Assembly: GCA_900473805.1 (NCBI GenBank)
Contig: UCMS01000030.1
Span: forward strand, 1 to 64,000
Origin: Hyphomicrobiales bacterium
GTDB lineage: Bacteria > Pseudomonadota > Alphaproteobacteria > Rhizobiales > Rhizobiaceae
Length of the DNA: 64,000 nt
Direction of reading: 5' to 3'
A model generated the notes under the pieces. It was not told the DNA's origin. It saw nothing but the letters and a program-made list of their open reading frames with translations, and searched no databases. The translations under genes and the position numbers were made by a program. Positions 9,183 to 16,877 of the stretch are shown piece after piece; position 1 is the stretch's first letter, and the number at the start of each line of letters is the position of its first letter.

Positions 9183-9220
9183 TTCATTCATCGGCAACGT
9201 AACGAAAGGAAGGTGATCCA

Positions 9221-9295
9221 ATGTCTAGTGAGATTTCGGTCTGCGTTTGTGACTTTGGAAAGGATGCGGTTTTGACGGGGCAGCCCTCGGCCTGA
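9221..9295 (+). CDS. 24-residue small protein or leader peptide
   Basis: ATG at 9221 follows a strong GGAAGGTGA ribosome binding site, and 24 codons end in TGA at 9293-9295. The peptide begins MSSEISVCVCDFGKD and has a CVC pair; it has no membrane segment. It is followed by two hairpins, the second being a terminator. Such short frames are missed by gene callers. It is read here as a small protein or a regulatory leader peptide inside a small RNA; no family is recognised. Support comes only from the site spacing and the compact transcription unit. Confidence 0.45.
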   Translation: MSSEISVCVCDFGKDAVLTGQPSA

Positions 9296-9353
9296 TCCAG
9301 CCTTCCTCAGGATGGTTTTCCATCCGGGTCCGAACAAGGACTAAAACTCATGG

Positions 9354-9379
9354 GAGCCACCTTCGCGGGTGGCTCTTTT
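9354..9379 (+). terminator. rho-independent terminator of the small transcript
   Basis: GAGCCACC (9354-9361) pairs perfectly with GGTGGCTC (9368-9375) across a six-base loop, followed by TTTT. Strong and strand-specific. Confidence 0.85.
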
Positions 9380-9398
9380 GATTCCGGGCGTTCGACAA

Positions 9399-10133
9399 TC
9401 AGAAGCCGACCGCCCCGAAGCCCGGCACTTTCAGTGCTGGCCGGGCAAGATCGACGCCGGCCACGAGGCCGAGAAAATTCACCTCAAGCCCGCTGCGGGC
9501 GCCCACCGAAAAGCCGGCGAGACCGCCAAGGCTCACATGCAGGTCGCGCCCGTCGTCGTCCAGCGCGTAGAAGGTGCCGCTGCCAAGATAGTCCCGCCCA
9601 ACCGCGTCCGGTGGCAGCACGGCGCCGAGTTCCGGCACCTCGCGCAGCACATGCGCGACAAAGGTGTTCGAGTTCGGCCCCGGATAAATCCGGTAGCCGC
9701 CGGGCTGGCCGTAAGGGTAGTCCTTGATCGTCGCCTCCACCGCCGGGATCAGCCGCTCGGCCCTCTCGCCTTTGATCTCTACGACCAGCCTGGGCGGGTT
9801 GGAATACCAGAAGGCGTCGGGGGCACGGTGGTTGCGGCGGATCGGCGAACCCCATCCCACCTTGTCGTAGCGTTGATAGGCGCCACCCTTCTCCTTGGTC
9901 ACGATCCAGGCATGGCTGGCAATTGCGCCCTTCAGGCCCCCGGTCATGGCGGAGAATACGTAGATCGCCGCCTCCGGGCTGTTCTCGGCTGCCGGTAAGA
10001 GACCGGACGAGCTCCATTTGGCCGAACTCCAGCCTTGAGGATGCTCTCGCGTTGCCCAGAGCCCGGCGGAGACGAGCGTCGGCAACACGAACACGAGCAG
10101 GATGACGGCGGCGGCGCGCAGCAGAATTTTCAA
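9399..10133 (-). CDS. DUF3750 protein, membrane anchored
   Basis: 244 aa. One N-terminal hydrophobic helix (LLRAAAVILLVFVLPTLVSA) is followed by a DUF3750 domain. Recognisable blocks are AIYVFSAMTGGLKGAIASHAW, GGAYQRYDKVGWG, GERAERLIPAVEATIKDYPY and GYRIYPGPNSNTFVAHVLRE. The conserved His, Trp and Asn pattern hints at an enzyme, but the family has no assigned function. It is probably a periplasmic domain held by a signal anchor. The start is set at TTG 10133 (upstream GAGG), because the frame further upstream runs into the divergent asparaginase gene. Other starts cannot be excluded. Confidence 0.78.
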   Translation of the reverse strand: MKILLRAAAVILLVFVLPTLVSAGLWATREHPQGWSSAKWSSSGLLPAAENSPEAAIYVFSAMTGGLKGAIASHAWIVTKEKGGAYQRYDKVGWGSPIRRNHRAPDAFWYSNPPRLVVEIKGERAERLIPAVEATIKDYPYGQPGGYRIYPGPNSNTFVAHVLREVPELGAVLPPDAVGRDYLGSGTFYALDDDGRDLHVSLGGLAGFSVGARSGLEVNFLGLVAGVDLARPALKVPGFGAVGF

Positions 10134-10205
10134 CCCCGACCTCGAACAGGATGATGATGCATGCTTTAAGAAGCAGCAGACAATATTGGCAATTTGAGGC
10201 AGGTC

Positions 10206-11213
10206 ATGAACAATCCCGTCACGGTCGAGGTCACGCGCGGTCAACTCGTCGAGAGCCGCCATCGCGGTCTGGCTGTTGTCGTCGATGCGGAAGGGCAGGT
10301 CGTCTTTTCCGCCGGCGATATCGAGGCCGCGGTTTTCCCGCGCTCCGCCTGCAAGGCCATGCAGGCGCTGCCGCTGGTCGAAAGCGGCGCGGCGGATGCC
10401 TTCGGTTTCGGTGATCGCGAACTCGCTCTCGCCTGTTCGTCCCACTCCGGCGAACCGGAGCATGTCGCAACCGCCGCATCAATGTTGAAGGCTGCCGGTC
10501 GCGGCGAAGCCGATCTCGAATGTGGCGCCCACTGGTCCTTCGATCAGCAGACCATCATTGCCCAGGCCCGCACCCTCACGCATCCCACCGCCCTGCACAA
10601 CAACTGCTCCGGCAAGCACTCCGGTTTCGTCTGCACCTGCGCCCATATGGGCGAAGACCCGAAGGGCTATTCGACCTACGACCATCCGCTGCAGCAGTCG
10701 ATCCGCGCGATCATGGAGGACCTGACGGGCGCAGTCCTCGGCCCCGACAATTGCGGCACCGACGGCTGCTCCATCCCGACCTATGCCGTGCCCCTGAGAG
10801 GCCTGGCCCAGGGCTTCGCCAAGCTCGGCATGGGTCAGGGGCTCGCCCCCATCCGCGCCGCCGCGGCACGCCGGCTCATCGAAGCCTGCATGGCCGAGCC
10901 CTTCTACGTCGCCGGCACCAAGCGTTTCTGCACCAGGCTGATGCAGGTGGCACCGGGAAAAATCTTCGCCAAGACCGGCGCCGAGGGTGTCTTCTGCGCC
11001 GTGCTGCCGGAGAAGGGCCTCTCCTTTGCGGTCAAGGCGGAAGATGGCGCCACCCGCGCCGCCGAAGCCATGATCGCAGCCCTTCTGGCGCGCCACTTCG
11101 AGCGCGACAGCGCCGAGCAGGCCGCGCTGGTGCGGCTGTCGAGCTTTGGTATGCGCAACTGGAACGGCATCGAGGTCGGCCAGGTACGGGTGACGGACGT
11201 GCTCTTCGCCTGA
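10206..11213 (+). CDS. L-asparaginase II, Rhizobium etli type
   Basis: 335 aa, the family length, converting asparagine to aspartate and ammonia in the cytosol. It belongs to the ReAII-type asparaginases, unrelated to E. coli AnsB, and is close to beta-lactamase-like SxxK enzymes. The SACK motif places the Ser-Lys pair at Ser47 and Lys50. NNCSGKHSGF contains the zinc/substrate Cys134 and Lys138, and GTDGCSIPTYAVPL is the third signature. The start is ATG at 10206 behind GAGG; a TTG four codons earlier is less likely. It is divergent from the DUF3750 gene across about 70 bases. Confidence 0.93.
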   Translation: MNNPVTVEVTRGQLVESRHRGLAVVVDAEGQVVFSAGDIEAAVFPRSACKAMQALPLVESGAADAFGFGDRELALACSSHSGEPEHVATAASMLKAAGRGEADLECGAHWSFDQQTIIAQARTLTHPTALHNNCSGKHSGFVCTCAHMGEDPKGYSTYDHPLQQSIRAIMEDLTGAVLGPDNCGTDGCSIPTYAVPLRGLAQGFAKLGMGQGLAPIRAAAARRLIEACMAEPFYVAGTKRFCTRLMQVAPGKIFAKTGAEGVFCAVLPEKGLSFAVKAEDGATRAAEAMIAALLARHFERDSAEQAALVRLSSFGMRNWNGIEVGQVRVTDVLFA

Positions 11214-11334
11214 GCGGTCCTCGAAGCGCAAGGCAAGGTTGCCGCGAACCCGTTTTGCCTCAATGGAGGTTTAACCCTTGTCGTGGTAGACTTGTCGCTC
11301 GACCCATCGCGCACAAACGACGAGGCCGCATTTC

Positions 11335-12630
11335 ATGGATCTTTCGAGCAGGCAACCAGACCGAACGGCCGGGATCGCTGGTCGACGTCCGTGGCGGACC
11401 ACCATCGAAGCGAACGGCCGCTCGCTCGAGCTCGTCTGCTTCGAAACGCTCGGCGAGCTTGCAGGGCTTGAAGCGGCCTGGCGGGCGCTGGAGAAGCGCT
11501 CACCCGATCCCTTCGGCTATTTCCAGAGCTTTGACTGGTGCATGACCTGGTGCCGCAGCTTTCTGACCAAAGAGAACGATGGCACAACTGTGCCCATGGT
11601 ATACACGCTGTGGCAGGGCGCTGACTGCGTCATGCTCTGGCCGCTGATGAAGCGCCGCGCTGGCGGTTCGCTGACGGTGCTCCTGCCGCTCACAGCCCCG
11701 ATGAACCAGTACACGACCGTGCTCTACGATGCCGCTTGCGTCGATCTTTCGCTGGCGCGGGCGGCTCTCGACGCGATCTGCCGCCACGGCGGTCAGGATG
11801 CGGTCTGCTTCGATCACGTGCCGCAGAACGGCCTGCTCGGACGCCTGCTCGCTGGACGGGGTTATACGCCTGGCACCGCGCAGCAGTCGTCGATCATGGA
11901 TCTCACAGGCATTTCCGATTGGGACAGTCACCACCGGACTCTGCCGAAGAAACAGCGCCTCCAGCGCAACAGCCGCCGCAACCGTCTGGAGAAGCTGGGT
12001 CGCCTGGACTATCGGGTGCTCGTACCCGGCGAGGCCGACTATGACGCCTACCTGGCTCTCTGCCTCGCCCTGAAACAGGACTGGTTGCGAGACACCGGCC
12101 GCTTCGGTAGCGATGTCTTCGACCCGCGCTTTGCCGCCTTTCTGGCAGCACTCGGCCATGATCGAGGCGAGGAGGAAGGGCGCGTCTTCCTCCATGCCCT
12201 GTTGTTGGACGACACGCCGATCGCGCTGGAGATCGGCATGCGCTTCCGCCAGGACTATTATTGCTTCCTGGGCGCCATCGATCTGGCCCTGCAGAAACAC
12301 TCCCCCGGCAAGGTCCAGATGGAAAGCGCCCAGCGCTGGGCGATCGAGACTGGAATCCGCCGCTTCGATTTCCTCAACGATCCCTCCACCTACAAATCGA
12401 GCTGGACCAACACCACGGAACCGCTCGTCACCTGCTATCTCCCGCTGACCAGTCTCGGTCACCTCTACTGCCGTCACTGGAAGCTTGGTCTGCGGCCGCG
12501 TCTGCGGGCCATCTTCCACGGGGTCGGGCCGGAAATCCGCAAGCACATGGTTTCCGCCATGCGCAGCATCAACCAGCTCATCGGGCGCAATGCCGGTCCC
12601 CTCAGTCTCGTGTTCTGTGCAATGCCATGA
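11335..12630 (+). CDS. CelD/FemAB-like GNAT acyltransferase
   Basis: 431 aa cytosolic protein of the COG5653 type (BioF2-like acetyltransferase, CelD/BcsL). The N-terminal GNAT-like lobe has FGYFQSFDWCMTWCRSF. The C-terminal lobe contains LPKKQRLQRNSRRNRLEKLG and the terminal KVQMESAQRWAIETGIRRFDFL block followed by DPSTYKSSWT, the classic end of this family. Homologues acylate sugar or polysaccharide precursors. The stop overlaps the next gene, a flippase, by four bases (ATGA), so the pair probably acts on the same glycolipid or polysaccharide. No glycosyltransferase lies next to them. Confidence 0.85.
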   Translation: MDLSSRQPDRTAGIAGRRPWRTTIEANGRSLELVCFETLGELAGLEAAWRALEKRSPDPFGYFQSFDWCMTWCRSFLTKENDGTTVPMVYTLWQGADCVMLWPLMKRRAGGSLTVLLPLTAPMNQYTTVLYDAACVDLSLARAALDAICRHGGQDAVCFDHVPQNGLLGRLLAGRGYTPGTAQQSSIMDLTGISDWDSHHRTLPKKQRLQRNSRRNRLEKLGRLDYRVLVPGEADYDAYLALCLALKQDWLRDTGRFGSDVFDPRFAAFLAALGHDRGEEEGRVFLHALLLDDTPIALEIGMRFRQDYYCFLGAIDLALQKHSPGKVQMESAQRWAIETGIRRFDFLNDPSTYKSSWTNTTEPLVTCYLPLTSLGHLYCRHWKLGLRPRLRAIFHGVGPEIRKHMVSAMRSINQLIGRNAGPLSLVFCAMP

Positions 12631-13964
12631 TCGCGACGATCCGGCGAAGGGTCTTCGATCTCTGGCGTGACACCGGACTGCGCAGCGCGCTCGTCGGTAT
12701 CGTCGTGCGCATCGCCGCCGCCTGTGTCGGGTTATGCCTGCAGATCGTGCTCGCCCGCGTCATGGCGCTGCCGGAATACGGGGTCTATGTGATCCTGTGG
12801 ACCTGGGTCAGCGTCGTGGGTCAGGTTGGTGTTCTCGGCTTCTACGATTCCGCCGCGCGCTTCATTCCGCGCTATGGCCGGCGGGACAAACAGGCCCATC
12901 TTGCCGGCTTTCTCGCGACCGGTTTTTGGGCTGTCCTGCTCGGCTCCGGCCTGCTGGCAGTCGCGGCCATGGTCTTTCTCCTCGCTCTGCCCACCCTCGT
13001 GTCGCCGGATTTCCTGCTGCCGCTCGCGGTGCTCGCGCTCGGCTTTCCGGTGCTCTCGCTTGAAACCTACCTGACCGGAATCGCCCGTGGCTTTGGCTGG
13101 TATGCCCTCTCCACCGTTCCGGGCTTCATCCTGCGACCCGTGCTTGTCATGCTGGGGGTCGGCCTTGCCGTCTCCATGGGGTTCACGCTCGATGCGGTCA
13201 CGGTTCTCTGCCTCGTGGTCCTCGCGTCGACCGCGATCCTCGTGCTTCAGGCCGGTCTTTTGCGCGCGCGCTTGCCAAAGACGAACCTCAGGTCAAGCGC
13301 AGCCGGACGGCGTCGCTTCTGGCTTGTGGTCTCGGTGCTCATGATGCCGGCCATGGCGGCGGAGGAACTCTTCGTCTGGATCGACGTGCTTCTCCTCGGC
13401 TTCCTTCTCCCGCCGGATCAGGCCTCTCTCTACTTCGCAGCCCAGCGGTCCCTGTCTCTGGCGGCCTTTGTCCAATATGGCTTCATGCTCGTCGCCGCCC
13501 GCGGCTTCTCGCTTTCGCTCGCTGCCGCCGACAGGGCAGGACTGCAGGCCAGCATTACCCGCTCCACCAACGCCACCTTCTGGCTGACGATTCCGTCGGT
13601 GGCGCTGACCATTGTTGCCGGTTATCCGCTGCTGCACCTGTTTGGTCCGGCCTTCGTCTCGGCCTATCCCTGCATCATTCTGCTCGGGCTCGCCCATGTC
13701 ATTCGTGCAGCGACTGGCCAGGCGGCCGAACTGCTCGTCGTTCAGGGCCGTTATCGCCTGAGCCTTGTCATCGTCTCGCTCTCGGTCGTGATCTGCCTGC
13801 TGCTGATGCTCGTGCTCGTGCCTGTATTCGGCATCACCGGTGCCGCTGCCGCCATGGTCCTCGTCCAGACGATCCGGCTCGTCCTGGTGACGTGGCTCGT
13901 CCGGCAGCACACCGGCTACTGGGTGCTGGTGCGACCGTTTACGCGCATTCCGGCCATGGGCTGA
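12627..13964 (+). CDS. polysaccharide flippase-like transporter (MOP superfamily)
   Basis: 445 aa with about 12 to 14 hydrophobic helices spread over the entire length and short loops, typical of Wzx-like oligosaccharide flippases. The N-terminal LQIVLARVMALPEYGVYVILWTW resembles the family opening (ARxLGxxxYGxY). It begins within the stop codon of the acyltransferase (ATGA, 12627-12630), so the two are co-translated. It probably flips a lipid-linked glycan across the inner membrane, with the partner modifying it. The gene ends 12 bases before the convergent DeoR gene with no separate terminator visible. Confidence 0.87.
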   Translation: MIATIRRRVFDLWRDTGLRSALVGIVVRIAAACVGLCLQIVLARVMALPEYGVYVILWTWVSVVGQVGVLGFYDSAARFIPRYGRRDKQAHLAGFLATGFWAVLLGSGLLAVAAMVFLLALPTLVSPDFLLPLAVLALGFPVLSLETYLTGIARGFGWYALSTVPGFILRPVLVMLGVGLAVSMGFTLDAVTVLCLVVLASTAILVLQAGLLRARLPKTNLRSSAAGRRRFWLVVSVLMMPAMAAEELFVWIDVLLLGFLLPPDQASLYFAAQRSLSLAAFVQYGFMLVAARGFSLSLAAADRAGLQASITRSTNATFWLTIPSVALTIVAGYPLLHLFGPAFVSAYPCIILLGLAHVIRAATGQAAELLVVQGRYRLSLVIVSLSVVICLLLMLVLVPVFGITGAAAAMVLVQTIRLVLVTWLVRQHTGYWVLVRPFTRIPAMG

Positions 13965-13976
13965 ACGGCGCCGGCC

Positions 13977-14732
13977 TCATGCCGGGATCAATTGCGCGCC
14001 GCAGGCGCGATAGGCATCGAGCGTCTGCTCCGGTGTATCGTCTGTCACGATCAGTCCCGTAACATCGCTCAAGGAGGCGATGACAAACGGAGAGATCCGG
14101 TCGAGCTTGTCCTGCGTCAGCGGACAATAGACCGCCCGACTGCGCTCCACGATCCGCCGCTTGATCGCGGCCTCCTCATGGTCGCCCGTCGACAGCCCAT
14201 CGGTCGGATGGGCCGCCGTCGCCCCGAGGATGAACACATCCGGCCGGATCCGTTCGATGGCTGAAAGCGCCGTCGGCCCGACAGCGACCATCGAATGTCG
14301 ATAGAGCCGCCCACCGATCAGCACGACCTCGATCGCTGAATGCCGCTCCAGTTCGGCGGCGATCGTCGGCGCATGGGTAACGATGGTGAGCGGCATATCG
14401 ATCGGGATCTGGCGCACGATTTCCGCCGTCGTCGTACCGCCATCGAGAAAGACCACCTGTCCGGGCGAGATCAGCCGCACGGCGGCCGCCGCCAGCCGCC
14501 GCTTCTCGTCTGTCGCCAGTCCCCGGCGGGTGGACAGGTCGGGCAGGGGGGCAGCAACCGGCAGCGCGCCCCCATGCACCCGCTTCAGCAGACCCGCGGA
14601 TGCCATGTCGCGCATGTCGCGCCTGATGGTGTCTTCCGACACCTCCCACAGCCGCGCCAGTTCTGCCGCCACTGCCCGCCCGTCGCGGGTGAGCACGTCG
14701 AGGATCAGCCGTCGTCTCTGTTCTGTCAGCAT
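13977..14732 (-). CDS. DeoR-family transcriptional regulator
   Basis: 251 aa. The N-terminal winged helix (EQRRRLILDVLTRDGRAVAAELARLWEVSEDTIRRDMRDM) is followed by KRVHGGALPVA and the sugar-phosphate sensing domain with DGGTTTAEIVRQIP and LIGGRLYRHS. Family members repress carbohydrate or nucleoside genes and release DNA on binding a phosphosugar. The start is ATG at 14732; the upstream frame crosses the divergent promoter region and is rejected. The gene is divergent from a DUF4406 nucleoside deoxyribosyltransferase-like gene across 118 bases containing two palindromes, so autoregulation and control of that gene are likely. Confidence 0.92.
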   Translation of the reverse strand: MLTEQRRRLILDVLTRDGRAVAAELARLWEVSEDTIRRDMRDMASAGLLKRVHGGALPVAAPLPDLSTRRGLATDEKRRLAAAAVRLISPGQVVFLDGGTTTAEIVRQIPIDMPLTIVTHAPTIAAELERHSAIEVVLIGGRLYRHSMVAVGPTALSAIERIRPDVFILGATAAHPTDGLSTGDHEEAAIKRRIVERSRAVYCPLTQDKLDRISPFVIASLSDVTGLIVTDDTPEQTLDAYRACGAQLIPA

Positions 14733-14751
14733 GGTTTCGCCCGTTTGTTCA

Positions 14752-14783
14752 CGATATTGCGTGATAATATCGAAATAGATTCG
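14752..14783. promoter_or_regulatory. candidate DeoR operator, two adjoining palindromes
   Basis: CGATATT (14752-14758) and AATATCG (14766-14772) form a perfect inverted repeat with seven bases between. CGAA (14771-14774) and TTCG (14780-14783) form a second one sharing its edge. TTCGA-type half-sites are common for DeoR proteins. It lies between divergent DeoR and DUF4406 genes. Confidence 0.6.
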
Positions 14784-14850
14784 ACAATCCAGCAGAATCA
14801 TGCGGATATGTGCATGTTTCCGCATCAAGCGAACGCAAAGGAAGAATGAC

Positions 14851-15207
14851 ATGTTGATTTTGATCGCCGGCCCCTACCGGTCCGGTACGGGCGATGACCC
14901 GGAAAAGATGGCCGCCAATCTGAAAGCGCTCGAAGCGCCGTCCTATGCCTTGTTCCAGGCGGGACACGTGCCGATGATCGGCGAATGGGTGGCGCTGCCG
15001 GTCTGGCATGCCGCCGGTGGCAAGGCGATCGGCGATGCGCTTTACGAGGAGATCTTCCACCCCGTTGCCGGCCGGCTGCTGCAGCTCTGCGACGGCGTGC
15101 TGCGCCTTCCCGGTGCCTCCAAAGGTGCCGACAACGACGTGCGCATCGCCACCGAACGCGGCATCCCGGTCTGGTACCGGCTGGAGGACGTGCCGGGTTG
15201 CAGCTGA
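14851..15207 (+). CDS. DUF4406 protein, nucleoside 2-deoxyribosyltransferase-like
   Basis: 118 aa. The opening MLILIAGPYRSGTGDD and the central AGHVPMIGEWVALPV, then LCDGVLRLPGASKGADND, match DUF4406 and resemble nucleoside 2-deoxyribosyltransferases. ASKGADNDV carries the Gly-x-Asp pattern that binds the nucleoside. The catalytic Glu of the classical enzyme is not obvious. It is divergent from a DeoR regulator, which fits a nucleoside or pentose role. The start is ATG at 14851 with GGA upstream at normal spacing. It is not certain that it is an enzyme. Confidence 0.8.
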   Translation: MLILIAGPYRSGTGDDPEKMAANLKALEAPSYALFQAGHVPMIGEWVALPVWHAAGGKAIGDALYEEIFHPVAGRLLQLCDGVLRLPGASKGADNDVRIATERGIPVWYRLEDVPGCS

Positions 15208-15289
15208 GGCGCAGGCCGGCACCCGGTCGTGCATCTAAAGCGCCAAGGGCAGGCGGCCGAAGAAGCGTGGGTGAGCGCGACCGTCGCTC

Positions 15290-15949
15290 TCACTCCACCT
15301 CGTTGATCCGCTTCTCCCACATTGCCTTGAAGCCGGGCCGCGCCTGGACATGCGCAAGCCACGCGGCAAGCTTCGGATGGGCGTCGAACAGAGGCTGATA
15401 GGCCTGGGCGTAACGCACGATTTCCGCCAGGTTGATGTCGGCCACGGTGAAACGGCCGCCAACGGCATAGTCGTTGTGGGCAAAATGCTTCTCCAGAACG
15501 CCGAAGGGACGAGCGAGAATGCGGGCGATCACCTTGGCTTCCTGTTGGCCCGCCTCGGTCGACAGCCGCCCCTCGGCATTCGCCATCGAGATCTTCAGCG
15601 CGTCCGTCTCGATCGAGGTCGCGGCAAACAGCGACCATTGCAGCATCTGTGCTTCTTCCTGGAGATCGCGTGGGCCGATCGGTCCACCGTTCTTCTTGGC
15701 CACATAGAGCGTTTGGGCCAGCGACTCGTTGAGAACCAGCCCGTCATCCTCGATCGTCGGAATGCTGCCCATCGGATTGACGGCAAGGAATTCCGGCGAC
15801 CGGGTGTTAAGACGTGCATCCGGGGCCATCGGATCCTTCAGTTTGTAGGCCTGGAGAACCGGCACCAGTTCGAAGGGCGTCCCCAGTTCCTCCATGAGCC
15901 AGAGAATGCGCGTGGCGCGCGACTTGTAGACGCCGTAGATCTTCAGCAT
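15290..15949 (-). CDS. glutathione S-transferase family protein
   Basis: 219 aa cytosolic thiol transferase. The N-terminal thioredoxin-fold domain has YKSRATRILWLMEELG and NPMGSIPTIEDDGLVLNES (the cis-Pro glutathione-binding loop with ES). The C-terminal all-helical domain carries GGRFTVADINLAEIVR, the capping-box region with Asp. No Cys stands at the catalytic position near residue 10; Ser/Arg there suggests a Ser-type GST. The start has GGGAGAG upstream. It is monocistronic. Substrate unknown. Confidence 0.9.
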   Translation of the reverse strand: MLKIYGVYKSRATRILWLMEELGTPFELVPVLQAYKLKDPMAPDARLNTRSPEFLAVNPMGSIPTIEDDGLVLNESLAQTLYVAKKNGGPIGPRDLQEEAQMLQWSLFAATSIETDALKISMANAEGRLSTEAGQQEAKVIARILARPFGVLEKHFAHNDYAVGGRFTVADINLAEIVRYAQAYQPLFDAHPKLAAWLAHVQARPGFKAMWEKRINEVE

Positions 15950-16252
15950 GCAGCTCTCCCTCGAGTGATGTGCCGGAGGCTAGCGCGGAGCCATCGGCGG
16001 GAAAAGCCGTCTGGCCTGATCGGACCGATGAAATTTGCTGATCTTATGGGGCGATTGACAGCGCCCCCCGGTCGCGCGTATCTCTGCGGCTCTAGGGTCT
16101 GCAGTTCACCCAGGCGTCACCGCCCCGACGAGGGGAGCTAAACCTGCTTCTTCTTCTGATCGACGAAAGCTCGTTTTCCCGTGCCCCGTCGGAAGTCGGT
16201 GACCACCGGCCCTGTTGGTCCTTGATGACCGGGCACGACCAGGAGAATTGAG
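15950..16252. other. intergenic region between divergent genes
   Basis: 303 bases between a GST gene (left) and a DUF2087 gene (right). No convincing reading frame was found. It presumably holds both promoters. The last bases carry AGGAG before the DUF2087 start. No strong palindrome was seen. Confidence 0.45.
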
Positions 16253-16813
16253 ATGTCGAAGACGACACATGCCTTTTCTGCGCCCGATCTGTCGGCGCTG
16301 GCCAAAAACCTGAAGCGCGAACTGGAAGCCCGGACGCAATTGCCCGGCCATGTCGAGCTGTTGAACATGCTGACCCGCGCCGTCGGCTTTCGCAATTACC
16401 AGCATTTCAAGGCGAGCCGGGCCGCAGAAGACCGTCTGGCGAACCCGCCCGTGATCGAAGCGGAACCGGCTGTCGATTTCCGCCGCGTCGAGTTGACGGC
16501 GCGCTGCTTCGCCGGAACCGACCGGCTCATCCGCTGGCCGGGCAAGCTCAACCAGCAGCAACTGGCCCTCTGGGTCATGTGGTCTTATCTGCCGGCAAGC
16601 CAGGACCTGGTGGAGAAGGAGGTCAATGCTGTGCTGATGCGCCACAATGACTTCGGCGACCACGTTCTGCTCCGCCGGGAACTGGTCAATATGGGGCTCC
16701 TGACGCGCACGCGGGACTGCCGGCTGTACCGCCGCGTCGAGAAGCGTCCGCCGCCGGAAGCGCGGGCCCTGATCCGTTTGGTAACGTCGGGTCGAAGCGA
16801 GGTCCGGCACTGA
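16253..16813 (+). CDS. DUF2087 protein (winged-helix-like, possibly DNA binding)
   Basis: 186 aa. The C-terminal half from about residue 90 matches DUF2087: RLIRWPGKLNQQQLALWVMW, then KEVNAVLMRHNDFGDHVLLRRELV and GLLTRTRDCRLYRR. The family is linked to transcriptional regulators but has no proven activity. The N-terminal 80 residues are helical and charged, with a Lys/Arg-rich face. The start is ATG at 16253 behind CCAGGAGAATTGAG. It is convergent with the GAF-GGDEF-EAL gene (stop at 16878) with about 65 bases between. Confidence 0.85.
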   Translation: MSKTTHAFSAPDLSALAKNLKRELEARTQLPGHVELLNMLTRAVGFRNYQHFKASRAAEDRLANPPVIEAEPAVDFRRVELTARCFAGTDRLIRWPGKLNQQQLALWVMWSYLPASQDLVEKEVNAVLMRHNDFGDHVLLRRELVNMGLLTRTRDCRLYRRVEKRPPPEARALIRLVTSGRSEVRH

Positions 16814-16877
16814 CGATCATGACCTCGCCGGGTGCGCGGTGCCGTGCCCGGCGGCCGGTTCGCAAGGCAACGGGAAG

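Larger units (their letters stand above)
9189..9379 (+). ncRNA. candidate small transcript with embedded short reading frame
   Basis: A promoter-like pair at 9154-9182, a short reading frame at 9221-9295, a perfect six-bp hairpin (GGATGG, TTTT loop, CCATCC at 9310-9325) and a rho-independent terminator at 9354-9379 make a self-contained unit of about 190 bases. The two 3' hairpins with a single-stranded linker are the usual architecture of rhizobial trans-acting sRNAs. Whether it is a pure mRNA for a peptide, a dual-function RNA or a member of a named alpha-sRNA family cannot be settled by eye. Confidence 0.45.
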
